Of a DNA stretch of 53,190 nt, positions 26,058 to 34,691 are shown in pieces. How positions within the stretch are numbered: position 1 is the first letter of the stretch; each line of letters starts with the position of its first letter. A program made the translations under genes and the position numbers. The notes beneath the pieces are model-generated. The model was not told where the DNA came from. It ran no database searches and saw only the letters and a program-made list of their open reading frames with translations. The stretch is from Armatimonadota bacterium (lineage in GTDB: Bacteria > Armatimonadota > UBA10988), in assembly GCA_016235455.1 (NCBI GenBank), contig JACRKZ010000126.1, positions 1 through 53,190 on the forward strand, given 5' to 3'.

Positions 26058-26873
26058 ATGGGATCAGATTGGCGCAATCAGGTCGACTACGGGCTGCGCC
26101 AGCGCCTGCGGCTCAGTCCAGCGCGCTGGCTGCTGCGGCGGGGCGTGCGCCTGCGCGCCGAGGACAAGCAGGGGCAGTTTGACGATCGGCCGGGTCTGGC
26201 CGACCGCGTCGACGCGCTATGCCGCGACTTCCACCTCGACGACCTGCGGCGGCGGACCAGCCGCGCCAACTTCGCGGAGAACCTCTACTACCTGGAACTG
26301 CTGGCCCGGGCCACCGAGCTCGGCCGCGGGCTGGGCTGGCAGCCGCCTGGGCAACTGGCCGCCGCGGATATCGGCGTGTCGCACTGGTTCTATGCCCAGT
26401 CGCTCCTGGCCTGCCTGCGCTGGTGGGGCTGCGCGCGCGGTCGCGTGGTGACCATCGACGGCTACGAGGCCGACCCGTGGCGGCTCCACGCCGACCTGTT
26501 CACGCGCGCCGACCATGCCGCCGCGCACATGGCCGAGGCGGCCGCACTGCATTACCGACCCGAGTCGTTCGCCGCTGCGCCCGGACGCTACCACTGGGTG
26601 TCTATGCTGTTCCCGTTCGTGTTCGTCGCCGACCACCGGCGGTGGGGCCTGCCCGCGCCGCTGCACCAGCCGCGCGAGTTGCTGGCCGCGGCCTGGGAGT
26701 CGCTGGCGCCCGGCGGGCTGCTGGTCATCGCCAACCAGGGCGACGCCGAGCAAACCGCGCAACTCGCGCTGATGGCCGAACTGGGGCTGCCCGCGCCGCT
26801 CTCAGAGCCGTTCGACAGCGCGTTCTATCAGTACAAGGTACCCCGACGGTTGACCGTGGCGTGCCGGTCGTAG
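26058..26873 (+). CDS. Class I methyltransferase-like protein
   Basis: 271 residues from ATG 26058; an upstream ATG at 26028 would place the start before the -10 element and is disfavoured. The middle contains 'AADIGVSHWFYAQSLLACLRW', a Rossmann-like first strand and helix, then 'RVVTIDGYEADPW', an acidic second strand. Near the C-terminus 'AAWESLAPGGLLVIANQGDAEQ' resembles the LxPGG..v strand of SAM-dependent methyltransferases. The glycine-rich motif I is degenerate, so activity is uncertain. The N-terminal 90 residues are helical and Arg-rich. The 3' end overlaps the convergent DUF4380 gene by 46 bases. The substrate is unknown. Confidence 0.65.
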   Translation: MGSDWRNQVDYGLRQRLRLSPARWLLRRGVRLRAEDKQGQFDDRPGLADRVDALCRDFHLDDLRRRTSRANFAENLYYLELLARATELGRGLGWQPPGQLAAADIGVSHWFYAQSLLACLRWWGCARGRVVTIDGYEADPWRLHADLFTRADHAAAHMAEAAALHYRPESFAAAPGRYHWVSMLFPFVFVADHRRWGLPAPLHQPRELLAAAWESLAPGGLLVIANQGDAEQTAQLALMAELGLPAPLSEPFDSAFYQYKVPRRLTVACRS

Positions 26874-27853
26874 GGCCACCCTAGCGGGCCCATCTCGCGG
26901 TCCAGCCAGCTGCGCAGCTCGTCCCGTTCCAGGTTCGCAGGCACGTGGGTCAGCCGCCACTCAATGGTCCACGACAAGCTCTGACCCACCGCCAGCGTGG
27001 CCTGGGGGCTAAGCAACTCGAGTTCGGTCATCTTGGCGATGGAGTCCATTTCCGTGTAGACCTCGGCCACGCAGCCATGGTCGGGGTACTCGCCAGCCGA
27101 CCGGGCGTAGTGCTGGCTGAAGACCACGCCGCGCTTCATGGCGGCCACCCAGCCGCGCTCGGAGTCGGTACCGTACTTGGACGGTGAGTCGGCCAGTCGG
27201 TGCATCTCGAGGAGGCGGTTGCCGACCACTTCCTTGTTGGCGTGGTCGGGCCGCTCGAAGTCGTGGTAGCCCAGGGGCAGCGCCGTGCTTGGCCCCAAGG
27301 GCAGCCAGGACAGCTCCGGGTCGTCCGTCTGGCTGACGTTCCAGATGGTCACCTTCACGGGGGCGCCACTGACTTTCACGAAGCGCTGCTCGATGAGCAG
27401 GCTGGCGCGATGGTCGGCCAGGGTCAGGATACGCTCGGCCCGCACGCCGTAGTCGGCGCTGACCGGGCTGACCAGTTTGAGCCGCTGGTCTGGCAGCAGT
27501 TCGACCTGCCAGCGACCTCCGTCGAGGGCGCGATCGGGCGGCCAACCGCGGCCCATGGTGCGGGGCCAGGCCGACTGCTCGGCGGGCCACACCTTGTCGC
27601 CGCCGGCGTTGAACCAGTCGGTGAAGCCTTCGGGCCGCGTCTTGCCGGCCAAGGCGGGGTTCTCCCACAGGAAGTTGTCGCCTCCGGCCGGGGCGAATCG
27701 CATGATTCGGCCCAGCGAGGGCACTACGACGACCTCGGCCACGCCGTTGCGCAGATGCACGGCATCGGACCACCCGTGGTAATCCGCGGTCGTCACGGTC
27801 AGCGGCCCGGAGGCGGCCAGGGCCGCACCGCACAGCAGAGTCACACCTAACAT
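26828..27853 (-). CDS. Secreted DUF4380-type protein
   Basis: 341 residues from ATG 27853, with AGAGG eight bases upstream and a signal peptide at once ('MLGVTLLCGAALAASG'). The mature part is beta-rich and opens 'VTTADYHGWSDAVHLRNGVAEVVVVPSLGRIMRF', then 'GGDNFLWENP' and 'GGDKVWPAEQ'. These phrases are typical of DUF4380 proteins, which resemble galactose-mutarotase-like sandwiches and are exported. No catalytic residue can be assigned. It is divergent from the propeller/phosphoesterase gene with 74 bases between the starts, and overlaps the convergent methyltransferase-like gene at its 3' end by 46 bases. A carbohydrate-related role is inferred. Confidence 0.8.
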   Translation of the reverse strand: MLGVTLLCGAALAASGPLTVTTADYHGWSDAVHLRNGVAEVVVVPSLGRIMRFAPAGGDNFLWENPALAGKTRPEGFTDWFNAGGDKVWPAEQSAWPRTMGRGWPPDRALDGGRWQVELLPDQRLKLVSPVSADYGVRAERILTLADHRASLLIEQRFVKVSGAPVKVTIWNVSQTDDPELSWLPLGPSTALPLGYHDFERPDHANKEVVGNRLLEMHRLADSPSKYGTDSERGWVAAMKRGVVFSQHYARSAGEYPDHGCVAEVYTEMDSIAKMTELELLSPQATLAVGQSLSWTIEWRLTHVPANLERDELRSWLDREMGPLGWPYDRHATVNRRGTLY

Positions 27854-27927
27854 GGATTTCGCCTCTCGCCTGGCCGGTTCGCCGAGGATTGCCGGCCTCC
27901 TTGCCGAAACGGTGGCCGGAGATGACG

Positions 27928-30348
27928 ATGACAACGCGACTCGGCCAACTGACCGCCGTGCTGGCCGCCACGATGGCCATCGGGATGGCCGCTGCGCTGC
28001 CGATGGACCAACGCACCGCTGGCCGGCGCGACGACGCGACGGGCATCAGCGCCGCCAACTGGCTGATCGCCCCCGCCGGGCAACTCCTCGATGTCGGCGA
28101 GATGCCGCAGCATGTCCTGCTCAGCCCTGATGGCAAGCGGCTGGCCGTGGCCAACGTAGGGTTCGGCGTGCAGTCGGTGATGCTGATCGACACGGCGACG
28201 CGCAAGATCGTCCAGCGAGCCGAATTCCAGACGCCCAAGGCCATCTTCCGTGGCATGGCCTTCAGCGCCGACGGCACCGCCTTGTATGTGAGTGGCGGGC
28301 CGAGCGACGTGATCCGCGTCGTCAAGGTGCTGCCCGACGGCGGGATCAACGTCACGGTGCCCGAGATTCCCTTGCGCCGCATGGCCTCAGCGCCGCCGGT
28401 GGAGAACCCCGAGACCTTTGCGGGCAAGGTCACCCTACCCGACCCGGCCGGCAAAGGTGTGGTGCTCTATCCGGGCGGCCTGGCCGTGTCGCCCGATGGG
28501 ACACGGCTGTGGGTGACCGAGATCATGGGCGGTGCCCTGGCCATCGTGGATCCCGCGGCTGGGTCTGTGGAGCGACGCATCCCCGTCGGCGGCAACCCCT
28601 ACGAGATCGTCTTCGACGGCGCACGCCAGCAGGCATTTGTGACGCTGTGGGGCGCCGGGAAGGTGGCCGTCATCGACCTGGCCGCCGGTCGCGGCAACAA
28701 ACAGATCGCGGTCGATCTGCATCCGACCGGCATGGCGCTCGACGCCGCCGCGCACCGGCTGTACGTGGCCTGCACCAACAGCGATACCGTGGTGATCCTC
28801 GACACGATGACGCTCGACGTGGTCGGGCGCGTCCGGCTGCAGCCCTACCCGGGCGCGCCGTTGGGCGGCGCGCCAACCGCGTTGGCGCTGGGTGAGCGCG
28901 GCGAGACCCTGTATGTGGCGTGCAGCGGTGAGAACGCCGTGGCCTCGCTGGCGCTCAATGCCGAGCGCACCGGCGGCGAGGTCACCGGCCGCCTGCCAGC
29001 GGGCTGGTACCCGATGGGTCTGGCTCGCGGTGCCGATGGCACGCTGTGGGTGGCCAGCGGGCGCGGGCTCGGCTCCACCCAGAACGGTCTGCCCCGTCGC
29101 CGCTACATCCCTGGCACCATGGCCGGGCTGTTGCAGGCCATTCCGCCGACGTCGGCGCAGCAGTGGCGGGCCGGACTGCGGACGGTGCTGGCCAACAACA
29201 ACCAACTGCTGGGCACCGAGCCCAGGACGCGGCAGGCCACGACCGGCTCGCCCATTCCCAGCCGCGTCGGTGGCGCGTCGCCCATCCGCTACTGTGTCTA
29301 CATCATCAAGGAGAACCGCACCTACGACCAGGTCTTCGGCGACCTGCCCCAAGGTAACGGCGAACCGAAGCTGGTCATGTTCGGGCGCGAGGTGACGCCC
29401 AACCAGCACCGCCTCGCCGAGCAGTACGCGCTGCTCGACAACTTCTACTGCGACGGGACGGTCAGCGTCGACGGCCATCAGTGGGCCAAGGCGGCCAGCG
29501 CCGCGGACGGCACGGAGCGTGGCTGGGGCAGTTCCTACAGTCAGCGCGGCCCCGGCCTGCCGGGTCCGCTGACGCAGCCGGCCACGCCCTGGCTGTGGGA
29601 CCAGGCCACCGCCGCCGGCGTGACCAGCAAGGTCTACCAGGGCGGCATCGACCCCGGCAAGGACCTGACCCGTGTGGCCACGGTGTTGGGCGACCTGGCC
29701 ACCTGGGAGCAGACGGGCGAGATGCCGCGCCTGGTGGTCATGCACCTGCCCAACAATCACACGCTGGGCACGCGCAAAGGCGCCCCGACGCCCAAGGCCA
29801 TGGTCGCCGAGAACGATCTTGCCGTCGGCCGGCTCGTGGAAGGGCTCAGCCACAGCCGATTCTGGCCGCAGATGGCGGTGTTCATCGTGGAAGACGACGC
29901 GCAGGACGGACCGGACCATGTCGACGCGCACCGCAGCCCTTGCCTCGTGATCGGACCCCATGTGCAGCGCGGCAAGGTCGAAAGCACCTTCTACGACCAA
30001 CTCTCGGTGCTGCGCACCATGGAACTGATCCTCGGCATGCAGCCCCTTGGCCAGTTCGACGCCGCGGCGCTGCCGATGTGGACGTTGTTCTCGCCGCAGG
30101 CCAAGCCGGAGCCGTACCAGTGCGTCGTGCCCGCGCAGCCGGTCGACGAGAAGAACGCCGATGGCGCATTTGGTCAGGCGTGGTGCGACGCGCAAGACTT
30201 CGCCGAGGTGGACGAACAGCCCTGGCCCGAGTTCAACCGCATCCTATGGGCCTCGGTCAAGGGCGCCGACGCGCCACTGCCCGAGATTCGCAACACCCGC
30301 ATGGCCATGGCGGTCAAGGTAGCCGGCGAGGATGAGGACGACGACTAA
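27928..30348 (+). CDS. Secreted YncE-like beta-propeller fused to a phosphoesterase domain
   Basis: 806 residues. ATG 27928 is preferred over ATG 27922 because GGAG lies seven bases before it. A signal peptide (~1-26) is followed by a YVTN/YncE-type propeller (~45-390; repeats such as 'DVGEMPQHVLLSPDGKRLAVAN' and 'NPYEIVFDGARQQAFVTLWG'). A phosphoesterase domain (~470-740) follows: 'YIIKENRTYDQVFGDLPQGNG', 'LAEQYALLDNFYCDGTVSVDGH' and 'VFIVEDDAQDGPDHVDAHRSP', whose Asp/His residues form a metal site related to phospholipase C/acid phosphatases of PF04185 type. This bifunctional architecture is widespread in environmental bacteria, and its substrate is unknown. It probably releases phosphate or hydrolyses phosphodiesters in the periplasm. 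Confidence 0.9.
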   Translation: MTTRLGQLTAVLAATMAIGMAAALPMDQRTAGRRDDATGISAANWLIAPAGQLLDVGEMPQHVLLSPDGKRLAVANVGFGVQSVMLIDTATRKIVQRAEFQTPKAIFRGMAFSADGTALYVSGGPSDVIRVVKVLPDGGINVTVPEIPLRRMASAPPVENPETFAGKVTLPDPAGKGVVLYPGGLAVSPDGTRLWVTEIMGGALAIVDPAAGSVERRIPVGGNPYEIVFDGARQQAFVTLWGAGKVAVIDLAAGRGNKQIAVDLHPTGMALDAAAHRLYVACTNSDTVVILDTMTLDVVGRVRLQPYPGAPLGGAPTALALGERGETLYVACSGENAVASLALNAERTGGEVTGRLPAGWYPMGLARGADGTLWVASGRGLGSTQNGLPRRRYIPGTMAGLLQAIPPTSAQQWRAGLRTVLANNNQLLGTEPRTRQATTGSPIPSRVGGASPIRYCVYIIKENRTYDQVFGDLPQGNGEPKLVMFGREVTPNQHRLAEQYALLDNFYCDGTVSVDGHQWAKAASAADGTERGWGSSYSQRGPGLPGPLTQPATPWLWDQATAAGVTSKVYQGGIDPGKDLTRVATVLGDLATWEQTGEMPRLVVMHLPNNHTLGTRKGAPTPKAMVAENDLAVGRLVEGLSHSRFWPQMAVFIVEDDAQDGPDHVDAHRSPCLVIGPHVQRGKVESTFYDQLSVLRTMELILGMQPLGQFDAAALPMWTLFSPQAKPEPYQCVVPAQPVDEKNADGAFGQAWCDAQDFAEVDEQPWPEFNRILWASVKGADAPLPEIRNTRMAMAVKVAGEDEDDD

Positions 30349-30389
30349 GCCAGAGCGGCCTACACTGTAAGCACGAAGAGGAACGGCCG

Positions 30390-31229
30390 TTGTTAGTATG
30401 GCTTGGGGCGTTGGCGGGCATCGCCGCAGTGGGACTGCTCGCCTACGGCGCGCTGGTTGAGGCGTGGCGCTTTGACCTCAACCGCGTTGAGGTGCGGCCC
30501 GTCGGCTGGCCGGCGGCACTCGACGGCCTGACCATCCTCCATCTGTCCGACCTGCACTGCCGCCGTGGTCAGCGCGTCGAACGCCATCTGGCGGGCCTGA
30601 CGGGTCAGGTCGGCCAGCCGGATCTCGTGGCCTACACGGGCGACTTCTGCGAGGGCGCTCGGGCCATCACCTCCTGTGCGGCGGCCCTCGCGCCCTTGCG
30701 CGGCCGGCTCGGCTCGTTTGCCGTCCTGGGCAACAACGACTGCCACGCGGCGGCCCATACGGCGGCGTTGTGCGCCGCGCTGGGCGCTGCTGGCGTCGAG
30801 GTCTTGTGCGATGAGGCGCGCGTGTTCACCCGCGACGGCGCGAGCTTCGCGCTGGGCGGCCTGGCTTGGGTTGCACTGCGCCGGCGCGACACGGCCTATC
30901 GCCTGCCGGTCGAGGAGACTTTCGCCGGCCTGGCCGACATGCCGCGCATTCTGCTGGCGCACTCGCCCGACGCCATGCCCGAGGCGGTGGAGGCGGGGGT
31001 CGACCTGCTGCTGGCCGGGCACACCCACGGCGGGCAGATCTGTCTACCCGGCGGCCGCGCGCTGCACAATAACCTCTACCGGTTCGGCCCGCCGACCTAC
31101 ACGCGCGGCTTGTATCGCGAGGGCCGCACCACGCTGCTGGTCAGCGCTGGCTTGGGCATGACTCGGCCATGCGTGCGGCTCTGGTGCCGGCCCGAGGCCT
31201 TGCTGATCACTCTGCGAAGCGGTAGTTGA
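30390..31229 (+). CDS. Membrane-anchored YkuE-like metallophosphoesterase
   Basis: 279 residues from TTG 30390, chosen because AAGAGGAA lies six bases upstream; a TACACT -10 sits at 30361. One N-terminal membrane helix (~3-24) leads to a calcineurin-like domain with all the metal motifs: 'LHLSDLHC' (~52), 'AYTGDFCEG' (~78), 'VLGNNDCH' (~112), 'LAHSPDA' (~190) and 'LLAGHTHGGQICLPGG' (~208). This pattern fits the YkuE/UDP-2,3-diacylglucosamine-hydrolase-like branch rather than SbcD. It follows the phosphoesterase gene by 41 bases. Its last 23 bases overlap the convergent GH-like gene. The natural substrate is not predictable. Confidence 0.9.
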   Translation: MLVWLGALAGIAAVGLLAYGALVEAWRFDLNRVEVRPVGWPAALDGLTILHLSDLHCRRGQRVERHLAGLTGQVGQPDLVAYTGDFCEGARAITSCAAALAPLRGRLGSFAVLGNNDCHAAAHTAALCAALGAAGVEVLCDEARVFTRDGASFALGGLAWVALRRRDTAYRLPVEETFAGLADMPRILLAHSPDAMPEAVEAGVDLLLAGHTHGGQICLPGGRALHNNLYRFGPPTYTRGLYREGRTTLLVSAGLGMTRPCVRLWCRPEALLITLRSGS

Positions 31230-33357
31230 ACCGGCCGTTGGGCGCGGCGTCGCCGTCGGTGGTGAAGCTGTCGATGTCGCCGTCGCGCAGCGGATGGTCG
31301 ACCCACTTGAAGTCGAGCCGCACGGGCTTGCCGGCCAGGCCGAGCAGCCGCCGCGGGATGGACACCACCAACTGCCGGCCCGCGGCGCGATAGCCGACCT
31401 GACCCACGGGCGTCCATGACCAGGCCGTGCCGTCGCAGCGCTCCAGCGTCGTCGTCGCGGCGTCCGTCACCTGCCGATTCACGATGAAGTCGTAGCCTTC
31501 CCAACCCGTGGCCCGCTGGCCATCGATGTCGATCAGCAGCCACATCCAGCGCTCGCCGTTGTGCGGAGTGATTGGCTCGCGCGTCTCCACGCGGAAAGTC
31601 ACGTTGTCGGCATCGCGGGCCAGCTTGGCCTCGACGATATCGTTGCGCCCTGACTCGTTCACATAGGCCGGCAGGCGTCCGTAGCCCAGATGATTGCGGT
31701 GCGCCTCGTCGTGGGCGTCGTCGCGGTAGGTGGGCGCCACGGACGCCCAGGCGGCCGGGTCGGCCTGCAGGCTGAGGCTCTTGGGCGCGCTGGGCGCTTC
31801 GGGTGTGGCCACGCCCTTGAAGCGCCGGATCTCGCCCACCAGCTGGTAGTAGAACGCGTCGCGATGGCCGCCGACCATGGGCTCGATATCGCGGCTGTGC
31901 TCGCGGTCGAACTCGTCGACGAACATCACCGGCTCTTTGACGCCGGCGAACTCGGGGAAGCGCCCGGCGATCCACTCGTTCCAGCCGGTGACGAAGACAA
32001 TGCGTGGGTCCTGCTCACGCGCGCGGCGCCATTGCTCGATGCCGTTGAGCCCACGGTCGGAGGCGTCCGGCGCCGGGTCGTTGGCGCCATCGTGCCAGGC
32101 GCGGCCCTTCGAGTTCTTCTCGCTCATCGCACCGAGCCGCCGGTCGACCGCGTTCTGCGCGATACCGACGCCCATCATCTCCTTCTCGCCACGCGAGTTG
32201 CGGTAGACATGCTGCGGGTAGACCTCGAGCCAGCACCACTGGTCGGCGCCCGTCGGGCCCTGAAAGTAGTCGGCCTGGGGCTTGCGCCAGGTGAAGAACG
32301 AGCGCAGCGAATCCTGCCCGTCGCCGCCCTGGACCAGCCGTAGCGTACGGTCGCCGGCGGCCGGCCGGCCATCGGCATAGGCTTCGCCGGCGGGGAACAC
32401 GTCGGTGCCGTGGCTCCACCAGCCGACCTTGCCCGTCGGCTGCGACAGCTCCAGGTAGTAGTCGCCGGCGGGCTCGGCGCGTGGTAGCCGCAGGACCCAC
32501 CAGGCATTGTCGGCCAGCTTCTCGCGGCGCTCGGTGACCAGCACCTCGCCCGTCGGCCCGCCGCGGCGCAGGCTCAGCGTGGCCGCGGAGTTGAGCTCGG
32601 TCCACGTGGGGAACGAGCCGCCGGCTTCGAGCAGCGGCTTGTCGGTGTGGAACGACTGGCCCAGCGTATGGCCCGCCGTCAGCTCGGTGGCGCGGTCCTG
32701 CTGGGTGTTGCCGCTCGTGCCCGCGATGAGGTCCGGGTCGGCGAGGATCAGCGGCTTGCCGTCGAGCCGGTACCACAGGTCTGGGCTGATGCCGGGCTGA
32801 TAGAGGTCGCGCCACAGTTCGGCAACGGCCCGCGCCGGCTGCCAGAACGGCGTCAGGAAGGCGACTTGCGGGGTCTTGCCGCCTTCGGCCCGCACCTGGC
32901 TCCAGGTCTTGAGCAGCGCCAGGTACCACGGCTTGTAGGTGAAGTTGTTGGTGACATCGAACACCACGAAGTCGACGCCGGCGTCGCTGAGCATCTGGGC
33001 GTGCTTGCGCAGGACATACGGGTCGTCGGCGCGATAGTAGCCAAAGAGCGGTTCACCCCAATGGTGCGCGACGTACATCGGTCCCCACAGCGGGCTGTCG
33101 GGCTTGCTCATGGCCTGAGGGTCTTGGGCCAGGATCTTGGCGATGTCCCACGGCCCCTGCTCGGCGTGCTCACCGAGCCACAGGAAGTAGAAGATGCCGA
33201 CCTGTTTGCCCGCCTTGGGCGGCCCGCACTCGGCGGCGGTGGGCAGGGCCCGACCGAGATGGTCGGTGGCCACCACCGTGTCGGCGGGCACGACAGGCTG
33301 TTGGGCGCCGCAGGCCGCTGTCAGCAGGATCACCAACGCAGCCGCGACACAGCGCAT
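31207..33357 (-). CDS. Lipoprotein with GH99/GH71-like barrel and CBM9-like C-terminus
   Basis: 716 residues from ATG 33357; longer readings are out-of-frame birA sequence. The signal peptide ends in a lipobox ('LLTAACG'). Residues ~35-390 resemble the (beta/alpha)8 barrel of glycoside-hydrolase-like proteins acting on mannan-type glycans: 'GIFYFLWLGEH', 'HHWGEPLFGYYRADDPYVLRKH', 'MLSDAGVDFVVFDVTN' and later 'RIVFVTGWNEWIAG'. A beta-sandwich insert lies within ~200-330. The C-terminal ~190 residues ('RDADNVTFRVETREPI', 'WLLIDIDGQRATGWEGYDFIVNR') match CBM9-like carbohydrate-binding sandwiches. It starts one base after the birA stop region and is the last gene of the gltX-birA run. The substrate is unknown. 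Confidence 0.8.
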   Translation of the reverse strand: MRCVAAALVILLTAACGAQQPVVPADTVVATDHLGRALPTAAECGPPKAGKQVGIFYFLWLGEHAEQGPWDIAKILAQDPQAMSKPDSPLWGPMYVAHHWGEPLFGYYRADDPYVLRKHAQMLSDAGVDFVVFDVTNNFTYKPWYLALLKTWSQVRAEGGKTPQVAFLTPFWQPARAVAELWRDLYQPGISPDLWYRLDGKPLILADPDLIAGTSGNTQQDRATELTAGHTLGQSFHTDKPLLEAGGSFPTWTELNSAATLSLRRGGPTGEVLVTERREKLADNAWWVLRLPRAEPAGDYYLELSQPTGKVGWWSHGTDVFPAGEAYADGRPAAGDRTLRLVQGGDGQDSLRSFFTWRKPQADYFQGPTGADQWCWLEVYPQHVYRNSRGEKEMMGVGIAQNAVDRRLGAMSEKNSKGRAWHDGANDPAPDASDRGLNGIEQWRRAREQDPRIVFVTGWNEWIAGRFPEFAGVKEPVMFVDEFDREHSRDIEPMVGGHRDAFYYQLVGEIRRFKGVATPEAPSAPKSLSLQADPAAWASVAPTYRDDAHDEAHRNHLGYGRLPAYVNESGRNDIVEAKLARDADNVTFRVETREPITPHNGERWMWLLIDIDGQRATGWEGYDFIVNRQVTDAATTTLERCDGTAWSWTPVGQVGYRAAGRQLVVSIPRRLLGLAGKPVRLDFKWVDHPLRDGDIDSFTTDGDAAPNGRFNYRFAE

Positions 33358-33358
33358 G

Positions 33359-34102
33359 TCAGTCTCCCAGGCAGATCGACACATCGGCGGCGACGACACG
33401 GCGCGCCTCGCCGTCTTCGAGCTGGACCCACAGCGCGCCCTGGTCGTCCAGGTCGGTGGCCTGGCCGTCGAACACCTCGTGGGCCGACTCCACATGGACC
33501 TGGCGGCCCAGCGTGTCGTCGAGTTGGCGCCAGGCGCGCTGCACCACATCGTGGCCACCGCGCACGAGGCCCGTGTAGATCTCCTCGAGCTCGCGGTTCA
33601 GCGCCGCCAGCACGTCGTCCAAGGCAACGGCGTGGCCGGCACCGAGTGAGAGCGATGTCGCCAACGGGAGCAACTCGGGCGGGAAGTCGTCGGCCTGCTG
33701 CGCGACGTTGATGCCCACGCCCACGATGGCGGCATTGCCACCGTTGCCGGCGTGGACCTCGGTCAGGATGCCGCCGACCTTCTTGCCGTCCAGCAACACG
33801 TCGTTGGGCCACTTGAGCCGCACCGGACGGCCGGAGACGGAGCCGGCGGCGCGGGCCGCGGCCACGCCGCTGGCCAGTGTGATCCAGGCACTGTGGGCCA
33901 GATAGGCCGGCGGTCGCAGCACGTAACTGGCCAGCAGCGAGGTGCCCGACGGCGCTTCCCAGCAGCGGCCGCGCCGGCCGCGGCCCGCGGTCTGGTAGCG
34001 TGCGACAACGACGCTGCCTTCGCTCTCGCCACGGCGCGCGTGATCGCGGGCCAGATCGTTGGTGCTGGTCACCTCCGCGTAGCGGATCACCTTACCCCAC
34101 AT
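33359..34102 (-). CDS. birA: Biotin--[acetyl-CoA-carboxylase] ligase
   Basis: 247 residues. It activates biotin to biotinyl-AMP and attaches it to the carrier lysine of acetyl-CoA carboxylase. Family motifs are in place: 'EVTSTNDLARDH' (~10), 'ARYQTAGRGRRGRCWEAPSGTSLL' (~35-58, the biotinyl-AMP loop), 'LKWPNDVLLDGKKVGGILTE' (~98-117) and 'VGVGINV' (~127). A small C-terminal SH3-like domain follows. There is no N-terminal winged helix, so it is a catalytic-only enzyme without repressor function. It overlaps the upstream SIS-isomerase gene by 11 bases. Confidence 0.96.
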   Translation of the reverse strand: MWGKVIRYAEVTSTNDLARDHARRGESEGSVVVARYQTAGRGRRGRCWEAPSGTSLLASYVLRPPAYLAHSAWITLASGVAAARAAGSVSGRPVRLKWPNDVLLDGKKVGGILTEVHAGNGGNAAIVGVGINVAQQADDFPPELLPLATSLSLGAGHAVALDDVLAALNRELEEIYTGLVRGGHDVVQRAWRQLDDTLGRQVHVESAHEVFDGQATDLDDQGALWVQLEDGEARRVVAADVSICLGD

Positions 34103-34664
34103 CGTCGCCTGCCACCTTTCGGCTGAACACCTTCATCAACAGGTGCCCGAGCACCGCGTGGGCGTCCTCGGCATGTTGCATGTCGTCGGTCGGCGCGATG
34201 ACCGCGACATCGCACAGCGGCGCACACCGGCCGCCGCCCATGGCCAGGATGCCGGCCGTGCGCCCGCCTTGCTCGCGCGCCCAGGCCAGCGTCCGCACCA
34301 CGTTCTCGCTGTTGCCGCTGCCCGAGATGCCGATGACCAGATCGCCCGCCTCGAACAGGTTCTCCAACTGCTCGCGGAATACCTCCGCGTAGCTGACATC
34401 ATTGGCATACGCGGTGATGGTCGGCACGTTGTCGGTCAGCGCGATCAGCTTCATGCGCGGCCGGCCGGGATGGGCGCAGTTCTTGTTCAGGTCGCAGGCC
34501 AGGTGCGTGGCCAGCGAAGCGCTGCCGCCGTTGCCACACAGGAAGATGCGTCGGCCCGCGCGCCAGGCGTCCTCGATGAGCGTCACCAGCCCCGCGATAG
34601 CCGCCTCGTCGAACGACGTGATGACCCGCGCCGTCTCCGCCAGATAGTCACTCGCAAAGCTCAT
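34092..34664 (-). CDS. gmhA: SIS-domain phosphoheptose isomerase
   Basis: 190 residues. It is predicted to convert sedoheptulose 7-phosphate to glycero-manno-heptose 7-phosphate, the first step of heptose precursor synthesis. Evidence: 'IFLCGNGGSASLATHLACDLNKN' (~40-62), 'LTDNVPTITAYANDVSYAEVF' (~75-96), 'LVIGISGSGNSENVVR' (~108-123) and 'AEDAHAVLGHLLMK' (~168). These are the substrate and metal residues of GmhA/DiaA. Length and fold match the family. GAGGGAT lies five bases before the ATG. No hldE/gmhB is nearby, so a DiaA-type role or a different sugar phosphate cannot be excluded. Confidence 0.88.
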   Translation of the reverse strand: MSFASDYLAETARVITSFDEAAIAGLVTLIEDAWRAGRRIFLCGNGGSASLATHLACDLNKNCAHPGRPRMKLIALTDNVPTITAYANDVSYAEVFREQLENLFEAGDLVIGISGSGNSENVVRTLAWAREQGGRTAGILAMGGGRCAPLCDVAVIAPTDDMQHAEDAHAVLGHLLMKVFSRKVAGDDVG

Positions 34665-34691
34665 GTGATCCCTCGTGTCGCCTGGTGCGGG

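Noticed and set aside
28435..30195. 586-codon minus-strand open frame
   Set aside because: Antisense to the propeller/phosphoesterase gene, whose motifs are intact.
30390..31229. Metallophosphoesterase considered as SbcD partner of the SbcC-like ATPase
   Set aside because: It has an N-terminal membrane helix and the GHTHGGQ pattern of the YkuE/LpxH-like branch, is 12 kb away, and lacks the SbcD capping region.
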